From the NCBI GenBank assembly GCA_028023455.1, contig JAQFVV010006545.1, positions 1 to 64,000 on the forward strand: 64,000 bases of DNA. The letters are read 5' to 3'. Positions 51,251-63,303 of this stretch are shown here, one piece after another. Numbering within the stretch: position 1 is the first letter of the stretch; every line of letters starts with the position of its first letter. The position numbers were made by a program, and so were the translations under genes. The notes beneath the pieces are model-generated. The model had not been told where the DNA came from. It saw nothing but the letters and a program-made list of their open reading frames with translations, and made no database searches. The stretch comes from Epiperipatus broadwayi (Eukaryota; Onychophora; Udeonychophora; Euonychophora; Peripatidae).

Positions 51251-52272
51251 TGATTATTTTCTTACCATTAACAGCTTCTTCACCCAGCATATTAAAACAC
51301 TTGTATATACTATAAAATATAATATACTTTACACTTATTAAATAAAACAATATTTTTCAAATGAAAAAATAAAACAAAAAAATATTTTTGTAATACTTTC
51401 TATTTTACAAATAAAATGTGAACAAGTCTTACCATTTTGTGCAATTTAAGTTCTGCAAATTTGATTTTTGCACTGTATACTTTATTATTGATTGATTAAT
51501 TTTGACATTGAGGAACAAAAACAAAAACTAAAATATATATTTATTACAATACTATTGAAATTAATTGCTCAATATAAATTAAACATCCATAAAAAAGTTA
51601 TTAAATAACCATCATGAATAACTCATGATGAAAAAATATGATTGGTAGTGCTGCCCTAGGATAACCCAAAATGTGCCAAGATAGATTTAAATGATCTATA
51701 GTTCAAATAATTTTTAAATGATTTGAATTAATTTTTCAATGAAAATTTGGAAAGTTGTCAAATCCTGGTAATCATTAAGTCACACTTTTTCTATTGAGAA
51801 ACTTTTCAACATAGTAAATAACTGTTTTTACTTGAATGTTTTGCAATGGTTGCACTTATTTATAGCAAGAAATATTTTAGACTTCTGCTTTCTCTTAGTG
51901 ATATTTGCAATATGGCTGAAAACAAATAAATAAATAGAAGTAAGCAATAAAAAAGACTCATAGGCAATAACGAATTTAAAAAATGACATTTTTATATAAA
52001 AAAAAAACAAGAGAAAGTTTAATAATGTAGTTTCAGTATAAAACAAAATTATTATCAATAGATAATAAAAATTAACTTTATATTTAGCTAACCAAATATT
52101 TACCCACTTTAATAAGATTATTAATCAACAACATATAAAATTATATAACTACAAATTCATTTCAATAATTTATAATGAATTTCTTAGAATCTATAATCAA
52201 TAAACCATTTATAAATAGTTATATTTAATAACTTTTTAAACATTTATTTGTCTGCATCTATTTATTTTTCAG
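51251..52272. other. Intron two, last part
   Basis: AT-rich intronic DNA. It ends with a normal pyrimidine tract and acceptor (tttatttttcag at 52261-52272). Confidence 0.6.
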
Positions 52273-52482
52273 ATTCCTCATCCAACAGGAAGCCGTAATT
52301 GTAATGATGCCATAAGTTTTTGCGGTATTCTTAACGATTATTTTCCTGACCGAAAACCCATGGGATTTCCTCTTGACAGAAGAATATTTACAGATTTTAA
52401 CAATCCTTGTTCACGTGAATTTTTTAAAAGACCAAACATGTTTTTAAGAGATAAACTGTTTATCTTTCATAAAGGATCATAA
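52273..52482 (+). CDS. Hemocyanin/PPO-superfamily C-terminal domain, last exon
   Basis: This 210-bp terminal exon, phase 0, has 69 codons and TAA at 52480-52482. It reads IPHPTGSRNCNDAISFCGIL, then NDYFPDRKPMGFPLDRRIF, TDFNNPCSREFFKRPNMFL and RDKLFIFHKGS. The CxDAxSxCG phrase and YPDxRPMGFPxDR are strongly conserved in hemocyanins and phenoloxidases; its two Cys, seven residues apart, are the partners of the CGC in the preceding exon. The xxFxxPNM phrase near the end is the usual last strand. The insert NNPCSRE with an extra Cys and the short basic tail differ from what I know of typical family members. The acceptor tttttcag is consensus, unlike that of the previous exon. No stop or frameshift occurs in any of the three exons, so the gene looks intact here. 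Confidence 0.95.
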   Translation: MPHPTGSRNCNDAISFCGILNDYFPDRKPMGFPLDRRIFTDFNNPCSREFFKRPNMFLRDKLFIFHKGS

Positions 52483-52744
52483 TCAATAATAATTTGTTTA
52501 AATTCTTAAACATTTTTATTAAGAGAATGATAAGAAATCGAAATTTCCCGATTTGATTGAGATGAAGAACCAATGAGGACAAACTGTTTGATTTGCTCTT
52601 AAATTCAACAAAGATTTTTGCAAGAACTTTGCCAAAGTTTTCATTTCTGGATCAGCAATAACAATTTTTGGAATACTTTTTCATTATTTATTACTAATGA
52701 TTATTTATTAGAGGAATGTTTGGAAACTATAACTGAGCATCAAC

Positions 52745-52750
52745 AATAAA
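52745..52750 (+). terminator. Candidate polyadenylation signal
   Basis: AATAAA 263 bases past the stop codon, followed by an A-rich stretch. A further AATAAA starts at about 52831. It would give a 3' UTR of roughly 280 bases. The choice between the two is open. Confidence 0.45.
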
Positions 52751-52759
52751 AAAAGTATT

Positions 52760-53400
52760 CCTAAAATTAATTACATGGTAGTTTGGGACATTAGGTTAAC
52801 GTTTAGTTTTAGAAATGACATATTTTGTAATAAAAATATGAGAATAAATTTTTTATATCGTTACGGATTTGAATTTATTTAAAATTCATGCATTCAGAGA
52901 TCATACTGACATGATATATCTTCTATTAATGATGAATAATGCATCCAATTAGAATTAATTAATATTTTATTGCGTTCAAGAAAACAGCAGATCACCTATC
53001 CATTGTAAGGCCATAACTTAGTCAACAATACAAAATATACAAAAGCAAAAAAAAAGTATTAGCAGAAAAATGAAGAATAAAAATAACATAATACAATAAC
53101 ATCACACTTTTTTTGCATTTTTATGGCCTTTTCTTCTATCTTTTCAATTAAACCTGTAATGGAATTCTTCAGAATTCTGTAAATATTTTGTGTTTTATGA
53201 TATTGCAGTGCATTAAATGAAGTTAAATATCAATTTTAAATACATTTTACGTTTGTATTAATAATAATGTATTATTACAGAATATATTTATTTACATCAG
53301 TAATCATTGAAAACACAAAAGTGGAATGTATTTGAAATTGCTATTTGACATCATTTAATGCACTGCAATATCGTAAACACACACACACACACATATATAT
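52760..53400. other. 3' flank, no gene recognised
   Basis: AT-rich DNA with an imperfect inverted pair around taaatgaagt / gacatcatttaatgcactgc (about 53200-53370). Nothing coding. Confidence 0.45.
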
Positions 53401-53401
53401 A

Positions 53402-53789
53402 TATAAGAGCGTGCTAATAAGCTATAAACAAGTTATTTTTAAATTTTTTTATTATGATAAATGCTACTACATGAGAAGGCATTCAAATTATCTTTATCTA
53501 GGATTGTCCCCATTCTCAGATCATACTATGGCTCTCTTCAGTGAGGAGCTAGGACACCAGATTCAAAAAACCAACTTAAGCTAAACATTTATCTAATAGT
53601 TAACTGTCAAGAAGAATATCTGACACTTTTCTAAAAAATCTACATGTCATTAAAGTCAGCTCTCCATCTGAAAAAATCATATGAGCCTGAACTTAATTCA
53701 GATACTGCATATATTAATAGGTTTAGCCATTTAATTTAGCCAAAGTCCTCAACAGCAAAATAATAATAGTAATAATAGAATCAGATATC

Positions 53790-53790
<1 letters not shown>
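53402..53790 (+). repeat. Relative of the repeat in the 42.5-kb insertion, copy 3
   Basis: Shares, in order, the head gagcgtgctaataagct, cttcagtgagga, cagaagaatatctga-like, tctaatagttaact-like, aattcagatac, tattaatag-tttag and tcagatatcac with the repeat at 42565-42885, with perhaps 25-30 percent divergence. It ends where the (AT)n run begins. Confidence 0.65.

Positions 53791-53792
<2 letters not shown>

Positions 53793-53882
<90 letters not shown>
53793..53882. repeat. (AT)n microsatellite
   Basis: About 45 uninterrupted AT units. Confidence 0.98.
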
Positions 53883-53886
<4 letters not shown>

Positions 53887-53904
53887 TGCATTTACAAATA
53901 TATA

Positions 53905-54005
53905 AAATAAGAGCATCTAAACAAGCTTTTTAAATTTTTTTTATGATAAATGCTACTTCAAAAGAAGGCATTCAAATCATCTTTATCTAGGATTCTCCCC
54001 ATATA
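53905..54005 (+). repeat. Repeat head, copy 4
   Basis: Matches 53405-53510 closely (aagagcatctaaacaagctt, atgataaatgctact, gaaggcattcaaat, atctttatctaggatt). Only the head is present. With copy 3 it mimics the paired arrangement in the 42.5-kb insertion. Confidence 0.7.
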
Positions 54006-54857
54006 CATATATAACAATAATTTTATTTACAGAAGTGATTAAAATTGTTATAGAAAAAGAAATGAAAATATATAAAATGTATAAAATACATATACGTGAT
54101 TTATATACCAAAATATAATATTATTGTATAAATTGCATATTGTTGTTGAATGAGTAATAAATTGAGAGGTTGCCAAACTTTTGCAAGCACCTACTGTTGC
54201 TGCTCAGACAGACAATCAGATGTTAAGACAGCAGTCTGAAACACAATCAAGCTGCAACACATGACAGAGTTTTTGATAAGAAAAGGATGATCCGAACCTC
54301 TTCTCTACTTAACGTTTTATATACATAAGCCAGTGTTAAGCATCTTGGCTTGAAAGTGTAAAGCTATAAATATATTCATATATTACTTACTGAGTTTTAA
54401 TTTATGATAGTACAGCGTGAAACCTTAAGTTTACTACACCATTCCTCCTATATAAATCATATATAACTCCCTCAAGCTATAAGAAAGAAATCAATTTGTT
54501 TCATTCTTTGCAAAAGAAAATAAAAGTGAGCATATAATTCTAGTAATGTATAATGGTGATCTGTTAAAAAAATGTTAAGATTTACATATACATTAATAAC
54601 ATTAAGAATTGCCATTATATTTGTCAGAAAAAAATAACATAATGAAAATATTAAAATTATCAGGCTATATGTTTTAAACACACATATACTTCTAACACCT
54701 AAATGACTTAAGTTTATAATTTAAGCCAACATGAAACATAAAATACAAGTGGGAATTAAAGTTACCAGTAACCTTTTAGGATTGCATACATCTTTATTAG
54801 ACAGCCATGGAGACATTCTGGTCTGCAATCCATACTAACGGCTTATTTTGATTTCAG
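54006..54857. other. Non-coding flank
   Basis: AT-rich DNA. The 69-codon minus-strand frame at 54472-54681 is hydrophobic and AT-driven and matches nothing I know. Confidence 0.45.
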
Positions 54858-54895
54858 TCCTTGGTCATCCATTAATAGCAGCAGGAACTGATCAG
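54858..54895 (+). CDS. Candidate small internal exon, unidentified
   Basis: A 38-bp segment bounded by a good acceptor (ttgatttcag) and an excellent donor (cag|gtaagt). In the one frame without stops it reads LGHPLIAAGTDQ after two leading bases. It would splice in phase with the candidate exon at 57585. No family is recognised. Two good splice sites around a tiny open segment can arise by chance in this much DNA, so confidence is low. Confidence 0.2.
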
Positions 54896-55346
54896 GTAAG
54901 TATTGTTCTAGCACTCTATATTTCTTGTGTTACATGTTTTAGGCTCCATCAGACAGTAAAATAGCTGAGAGAGAGAAAAAAAAAATCTACTCAGCCATTT
55001 GAGCTATAGTACACACTTTAAGTTTTTCTTATAGCAGCTTATTATCTACATGGCAGAGTTTTCACAGGTACAAGAGCCATGTAAAGAGAGATAACAATAG
55101 ACAAGCTCTCAATTTATACTCAACTTGTTGGCCATCTTACATTCCAATGCCATTGTTTTGCTATCTTATTTTTAATGACAAAAATGTTTTAATTAATTAT
55201 TCTTATCTAACTAATCTCTTTCTCTAATGAGTTCTGCAATTCCAAAAAAATTATTTTGTTATTTAAAATAAAATCTTTTAACTTTATTTCATAAAATTTC
55301 TTGAATGTGCTTTTTTAAAATTTCTATTTAATTTAAATTTAGCCTA
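54896..55346. other. Non-coding
   Basis: AT-rich DNA without recognisable features. Confidence 0.45.
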
Positions 55347-55347
55347 C

Positions 55348-55403
55348 ATTCACTGTGGTTGGACTCAGAGTTTTTAGTTAAACCACAATGAATAGTGAAG
55401 GAA

Positions 55404-55443
<40 letters not shown>

Positions 55444-55453
55444 TTCCTTCACT
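55348..55453. repeat. Two adjacent hairpins, one with an (AT)n core
   Basis: attcactgtggtt (55348-55360) pairs with aaccacaatgaat (55381-55393) at 12 of 13 positions. Directly after it, agtgaaggaagcat (55394-55407) pairs perfectly with atgcttccttcact (55440-55453) around (AT)n. The layout repeats that seen upstream of the exon at 25422. Confidence 0.88.
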
Positions 55454-55466
55454 ATATATAGTCATA

Positions 55467-55497
<31 letters not shown>

Positions 55498-57584
55498 TGT
55501 AACTGATGGAATTGATGATTGCTGTATTCCATTTAAATTGAAGAAAGAAGGCCCCAAACGTTGGTGCCATTTTGTAACTGATTGAATTGATGAATGCAGG
55601 TGATGGTTAGGATGATCAATCTGATCTGATAAAAAAATCCAAAATCTAATTTAAATTAATCTAGTCTAGCTCAATCGGGTCACCATTATGTAATAAACCA
55701 TCACAAAGCACAGATAATCTCTCTTAAAGTCTAATTTGTTTAAGCTATATGTGAAATGAAAGAATAATGAGATTATCTGCTCCAGACATCAACAAATCCA
55801 TCACATTACAAAGTACACTGCACTGAGCAACGAAACCATCTACTATTGCCCTAGACAATAATATATGATTAGGTTAACTACTTGATTATCAATCTAAGGA
55901 AAATCAAATCCAATTAATAACTAAAGCAGATTCCAATATATATTTTATTAACCTATTATTATTGTAGTAATTTAAATCTACTTCATTATTTAATGATGCT
56001 GCATTTTATCTTAACGGATAAGCTTCTAAATACCTATAATTGTATTTTACAAAACATTTTTACATATAGACATTATTTAAATATCAAAACAAAATAATAC
56101 TTGACTCAAATATATATCTAGTTTAATAAACGCTAAATAGAAAAGTATAAACATTCGTGTCAATAAGCGATACACAATTCTTCTACTCCAATATTTAATT
56201 AATAATTTTCTATTGAAATCAACTGGTTTGAATATCATTTTATAGACACTTTGAAAACCAATGCACTCACTTAAATGTTTAAACAAATTAATCTACATCT
56301 AGTTTACTAAGAAGCTATAAAGTAATATATAAATAATTTATTCCTATCTTCCAATAAAGAGATACTTAATTATTGCTTCGTTTATGTGTTAAAATAGAAT
56401 ACTTCACTAGAATTTATTATCAACACTATATTAGCTCATTTTCTATCTTTATAATGTCCAATCATATTATATAAAAGACATGTTAAGTTTCCATTGGATG
56501 TCCATCGACCTATAATAATAAATATCATCTATTTAAACCTTCAAATAAATGAATATAAAATTGGTTGGCAATAATTAAAATATATGATTATAATTTAGAT
56601 TTATCCCAATTTAAAGATAATATTCAAGTAAACTATTCAACAAAGTTTGTACTCTTTATTCTAGAGAAATTAAAAAAAAAAAATATCTAAGACGAGTTAT
56701 TCTGAACCAACGATAAAGTACGATCTATTTAGATTTTTATGACGGAATCAGACAAACATAGAAATGATTGACTTTGTAATATTAACTAAGATAAATGATA
56801 ATATATATAATATTCGAATGCAAATATAAATATAAAATTCATATGGGAATAAAATAAAATACTAATATGCAAAACATACCATATCTTATATTCTAGCTCA
56901 CTTACCAAGCTGAGTTTGAACCTTGTCATTTAAATAGCTACGTCATCTCATGCAATCCAAATAATAATAAAAAATTAAGGGAGTCTTGAAATTTGAATCA
57001 CTCAATTTATTTGATTATATGAAAGAAAATTGGCAAGATTAATAACAAAATACATAGTAAATTAATTTATATTTCAGATTGATTGAATAAATAAAAAATG
57101 ATAAAATTACTATGTGTATCTCTAAAATGTGCTGCGAAAACAATAACGACATAAAAAAAAAATGAATGAATGAATGGAGAGACTTTTGGATATTTTACTG
57201 AAAAATTTATATATAACAGATACCAAAGATATGAAATAGGATGAGATTGAAGTCTAATAATCAAAATAATAACCGATAAATGAATATGAAATCATATGAT
57301 ATATTTGAATCTCTCCGATCATTTTCATTTAATAAATTATATTACTCTTAAAGATAATTTAAATAAAATACACATCCTTTTTAAATACATGTAAAAAAAA
57401 TTAATACGCGCACATTTTTATATATAAAAAAAAATCATACCATATATAAGAGTGTCCATTTTCACTACTTATTTGTCCATTGACTTATCCTCCGTTTTTT
57501 TTATGATGCAAAGAGAAGTTTATTTTTTAGAAATAATAATTCGAACTTTATAATGCTTCACTAACAGTCCCTTTTCTTTTTCAG
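55454..57584. other. Non-coding
   Basis: AT-rich DNA with another (AT)n run at about 55478-55497. The minus-strand open frames at 56077-56286 and 57067-57264 are not recognisable. Confidence 0.45.
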
Positions 57585-57707
57585 AGAGGAGAGTGCAATT
57601 TAATTAGCCTTTTTATGATGCGAATTAATCCAGTTGATCCCAATCGTTTCTTAGCTTGTGACACAATATTTATCCAAATCCAACGGTGGTTATACGCCGA
57701 ACTTTAA
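57585..57707 (+). CDS. Candidate terminal coding exon, unidentified
   Basis: After a good acceptor (cttttctttttcag, ending at 57584), 40 codons are open to a TAA at 57705-57707. They read RGECNLISLFMMRINPVDP, then NRFLACDTIFIQIQRWLYAEL, more varied in composition than the chance frames around it. It would join in phase to 54858-54895. I recognise no family, and no third exon was found. It might be the tail of a separate + strand gene, or chance. Confidence 0.25.
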   Translation, partial: RGECNLISLFMMRINPVDPNRFLACDTIFIQIQRWLYAEL

Positions 57708-58671
57708 ACCAGAAATATCTTTGTTTTTAAAACTAAAATAGCCGATTTTTATATAAAGCATTTTTTTTTATAGGTTTCCTTTTTTTTTTTTACATTTTTT
57801 TTTACACTTTGTTGCCTTTCCCTTGGAAATCCTTTGCAACTGCCCTCCAAATGATTGAACGGACAGATAATTTAAGCTTATTTTTTTATGTTTTATGGTT
57901 TAACAGTTAAAAAAAAATATTGAAAAACTTTTATTTATAAGAACATAGAAAATATGTCCTTTCGTGGCAATCACAAAAAGATGATAGTCTACTTTTCTAG
58001 TCTTTTGTGGCTTTTTATAGGTTCTCTTTCTGATGTTCTGGTATCATAACAACCACTGAATACTACTCAAATAAACCTCAATGCCAAACGATAAAACAGA
58101 ACAAATTTTCCTGCCTGGCATTCAAGTACGATGGAAGTTTGGAGAAAATGGATACATGGAAATTAAATCCAAATTCGATTAGATTTTTCTTATTATTTGT
58201 AAACCAAAATACAAAATTAATATAACAACCTTTATTCACTTTATAAACACAAATAATTTATACATATATATTTTTTTAATAATAATATGTTTTTAAATTA
58301 ATTTATAAACAAATATGCATAACACAAAAACATTGAATTATATGTAATAATGTTACTATGGTGACTGCATTAATATACATGAAATATGTAAAATAATATC
58401 GATCCTATTTAAGTAAACTTATATTGTACTGAATTGTTTTCAAAATTTATTTATTTACCTATATGTTTTTCTTAAGTTTGATTATAGCGAATTTATTATT
58501 TTAAAGCTAGAATCAACAGTAAACAATTAGGTTGCCATGGTGATCAATTTAAATCCATATTTCCAAGATCTTCCATTATCTATCTATCAAGCACAAGAAA
58601 AATCAAAAAAGATCAATAAACTTCTTTATTTATTTTTTTAAATACCTTGATCATTAATCTGAATATTCACA
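57708..58671. other. Non-coding
   Basis: T-rich then AT-rich DNA, with no recognisable gene or element. Confidence 0.45.

Positions 58672-58729
<58 letters not shown>
58672..58729. repeat. (AT)n microsatellite with one phase break
   Basis: AT units with a single ttata slip at about 58692. The flanks caca-atat and atat-tgta form an imperfect palindrome. Confidence 0.95.
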
Positions 58730-58731
<2 letters not shown>

Positions 58732-58739
58732 AACCTTAA

Positions 58740-58850
58740 GAAAAGAGACCCGGGGGTAGGTGAAAAAGGAGGAGAAAGAGAGAAAAGATGGGAATAGAGA
58801 GTAGAGAGAGAAGAGGGGAAAAGAGGGAGTAGAGAAAGAAAGAATAATAA
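58740..58850 (+). repeat. Polypurine tract
   Basis: About 110 bases almost entirely A and G on the + strand (gaaaagaga, ggaggagaaagagaga, agagagagaagagggg), starting with acccgggggtagg, with few pyrimidines. Very different from the AT-rich flanks. Confidence 0.8.
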
Positions 58851-58859
58851 AATAAATTT

Positions 58860-61800
58860 ATTATGTTAGACACTCTTCAACTAGACACAGCAGAGTTACA
58901 ATAAAATTTACAAAAATAAAAGTACACAGAGATCTATAACAAGAAGGAAGAAAAATCATGTAATACTGTCACATAAACAGGGCATATTAATAATTTAAAA
59001 TAAGTTATTAAGAAAAAATTTATACCTTTAAAATATAAGACTTCACCCTCCATCAAATCATATTCCCTGAGCACAACAAGTTTGTGAGTAAAACAAAAAA
59101 TATCCTACTAAAATTTCTTATCTCATATTTCGGAATAAATACTATTCTTGCTATTGCTTTTGATAGCACGATTTGTAATAAAATAAATGAAACAAATGCC
59201 ACAAGGTGTGCTCTTCTAACACAAGTAATAAATAAGAAATTCTAATTCTACATTAATACTATTGGATGTTGTGAGATAGAGAAAATTATATACATCACTG
59301 CACAAAACAACAAGAGTAAATGATCTCAGGATTCCTACTGTAACTCTTGTAAAATGAACTAATATGAAGTTGTCTATTAAGCAAATGGATAGGTTAATGG
59401 ATAAATGAATAATATCCTGATTGGCTATAGGAGAAAAACACTTAACTTGAAGTGACTGCATCCAACTATAAGATCACAAAATTTATCAAAATTATAGAAA
59501 AGATAATTAGATATTTAATTACATAATTAAAATATCCAAAATTTAGATTAATTTTAGCCTTTTACCCAGGACATCACTCAAGATGGAAGAAAGACAAGGG
59601 TGCTTTTTATGTCATTCTACCTTCCCACAGACAACTTCTGCAAGCAACTAAATATAAACTAGACCTTGACATTAAAAAATAATTACAATAGTGTGCAGTC
59701 TAAATATCATGAATAATCTTCTGAAATGACAAAACATTTTCACTTCATAAAAGACAATCTTCTATTTTAGAAGATAACATAGTTTAAAATTACTTCTTAA
59801 ACAAGTTATTACTTTGGTATCTGGGAATATGAAATATCTGTTACAGTGATTTCACCAAGAAATCACAACTATATGCACAACTCTATTTCATCTCTGTGGA
59901 TATAAAATTATTCTACATAATATTAATTAAATGAAATAATTAAGATTGTGAACCCAAGACACTAACATATAAAAAATAAGCAAAACTAATTTATTTTAAA
60001 TAAATGCTTAAAAAATTTATTTACAACATAATATTAAAAAACAATAACACACATGTGGAAACATTGCCAAGATAGTGCTAATAACTATATAGCCATTTGA
60101 CTAACAGTATTTAAAATTATTTGGGATCTTACAAATAAATGCTAAGGTTTCTTAAAATAAATAAATGATTTTACATAAATCACCCTACATAACAGTTTAG
60201 TTAAATGGAGAGTTAACACTAGCTGATTCATCTACATCTCCAATATAAACAATTGCTTAAACAATTTTGGGCATTATAAATTTACATGTTTACATGGGAT
60301 TAATCATTAGCTTACTAACATATAATTTCTTTTAATTTATTTATTCTAAAATAAAATATTATCAAAATTGGTAACCATAATTGATGGACTGATCTGTTAA
60401 TACCTGAAATTATCAGCTAAGTAAATTTAAGCAGTAGCTGGTATATCTAAAATAAAACTCAAACTACAAGTAAATACTCTCTATTGTTTAGACTTTTGAA
60501 CTAATAAATATCTAAATGACTGAATGAAATGAAATGTATGGCCACTCATCAGAAGTCTCTTGCATATATAAAAATTTTAAATTTATTGTCCACATAATAT
60601 AAATTATACAAAGTGTTAAAAATAAATAACATACACATACATTGAAGAAGTTCTGAATGATCACAGCATCTGCATAGCATGTGTGGATTGCACTTATTGG
60701 CCATATGCTTGCAAGTTAAACATTTAAGATTACTAATTATAGATGGTTGGCTTGTGACTGATTACAGTATCATAATAACACAATACAGACATTGTTACAC
60801 CTTTAAGCACTAAAATAACTGAGTGCAACCTGAAGAAACCAAATCCTTCAAACTAACTTATCTTGTCATCACATATCAAAATACAATACAACCTCACCTA
60901 CTATGGTGGAAAACTAGCTTTAAATACATCAGGAGTTATAGGCCAAATATAAGCTCCACAGAGCAAACTAGCATAAATCAATAAATACATTATAAGAGTG
61001 GGGGCTTCCAAACACCTACTTTTGAGACAAAAGAAGATGCCTGGACTTTTGTCACAATGCATCAGGAAAACACGGAAAGACACACCAAGAAATATAGGAT
61101 CCTCTCCAGGGATCTAGGTACCTTATAATAATTACTGGAAATAAGCACTATCATCTCATGGAACAGTAATATAATAAGGATGGAGGACTTTGTCTACTCC
61201 ATCAAGCACAATAATAAATATAACAATACTATAACTAACAATGACAAGATACAAACATCATTATAACTAACTAAAGTCATATTCAAAATGTTAATCATAC
61301 TAACAGTAAGCAATGTCTGAACCATCAAATGGAATTTTAAATTCAAAAGTCTTCAAAATTACTAATAAAGAAAATTAATAGCATATAAAATTTTTGACAC
61401 AATATCCATATGTATAAAATATCAAATATCAAAATTATTACAACAAGTGGACATGAATAATAATGTGAATAAGATGTGAGAATAATAATTCTCAATGCAT
61501 AAAAATATTAGCGGCTATAATAACTATTGCATTTATGCAAAATTATAAACAAAAAACTTCTGACAATTAATTATTTGGACTGTTTAGAATATAATTGAGT
61601 AAATTACCATACATTTAAAATAAGTGCAGAGAGAGATAAAATCTCAACTGACTCAAAAATAAATAACATATAATTTAGTTTATCAAGCACATACCAAACA
61701 TATAATAAATAGTACCTGTTAAAATGCAGATCATTATGATAAACCTATTAAATTTACAATTACATAAATTAAATACCTAGCAGACTTGTAATAATGAATA

Positions 61801-63240
61801 GTATTACATTAAATATAACAAAATTTTAAGGAAAATATTACATAAAATATTTTTCTTCCTTTTCCTCCCCCCCCCCCCCCCAATAAGAAACTTTGATTCA
61901 CAAGTGAGCTTCGCACTAAACCGTCTGTTAAGTGCATATAATATTAATTCTTACTGTGAAATTTCTAGCTAAAGCTATTATTTCATACATGGCAAAAAAA
62001 TTGCCAAAACAAAACATATACAACAGTTCTTATGTAGTATAATTCTAAAATATAAGCACATCTAAATATAAGAAATAAGATAAATAAAAATAAATAATAA
62101 TGAGTCTGCATCGATTTTACTTAAATAATTATATGGCTTCATTTTAACTGTTTAGTCCTTTTCTTTTCCTTAAACATATATTTTAGGTATTTTTAAATTT
62201 ATTTGCATAAAATAGTTGAACGTTTCCAGGTTATTCTTTAATATTTTTCCCAATAATATTCAGAAAGCAATCTAGTTAGTAGAGAATAAATAATTTGGCA
62301 TATCAAAACGTTTTTAGAATAATTTTTTACTAACTTTATAGCATGGATTTACAAGTCAATATTTTATATTTCTTATAATAGCCAATTATTTTTCTTCAAA
62401 AGTTTGAATTGAAGAGTTCCAGCATAACAAAACATTTAAAAATTACTTTAATTTCTTTAGTAGATGTTTCTTCACATACGAAGAACTATTTTAAAGCAGA
62501 TTAGTGATTTCAACATTTTTAAGAGTTATTCTTTAAACAGTTCCAATGGCAATTAATAATTTTAGACTTTAAATGGGCAAATTATTACAATGCATTTTTA
62601 AACTTTAAATATGTAGCTTAAATAGTCTATGCATTTTAATTTTCTTCTTTTGAAGTTTATCCCATTTACGAGATAGCTAAGCAAGTAAGAACTGGAAAAT
62701 TTTTCTGCATAATTTTTGGTAAAAAAAGTCATAAATAAATATAACAACTGCTTAATGTTAAAACTTATTCGTTAATTTTATTGAGACAATTAGTACTAAT
62801 AATAAAATTCCTTCGGAGCATTTTTACAGTAATTTAGAAAACTTAATTATAATTCAGTTACCAAAAGTGGGGAACTACCTGTAATTTAGCCGACGTTCAT
62901 TGTTGCCTGGTTATATTCTGTTCACGTTTAAAGGTTTTCTTCATCTCCCAAATATATCTAACTATTAACAGATCTAAATTATTTCCTACAGAAATATCCA
63001 ATTTAATCTATTTATTTTATCTTCTTGCATATTTTTTAAACAAAATTTTATATTAATATATTTGTCCTGTCTTTTAAATAAATTTTTCTTATAAGTATTC
63101 TGAGGCATTCTCTGTAAAAAAAATCTATTTTTATATCCTTCATCACTCCATCTTCAGTTATAATGCCTTTTTTTCTTATTGCCATTCCAAAATATAAACA
63201 ATTTTTTATTTATTTTTACATTTATTTCTATCATTCCGTC

Positions 63241-63243
<3 letters not shown>
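58860..63243. other. Non-coding flank, no gene recognised
   Basis: AT-rich DNA with no recognised domain. The frames at 59216-59461 and 60901-61083 (both minus) match nothing. A run of 14 C lies at about 61868-61881. Confidence 0.5.

Positions 63244-63303
<60 letters not shown>
63244..63303. repeat. (AC)n then (AT)n microsatellite
   Basis: About 18 AC units followed by about 12 AT units. Confidence 0.97.
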
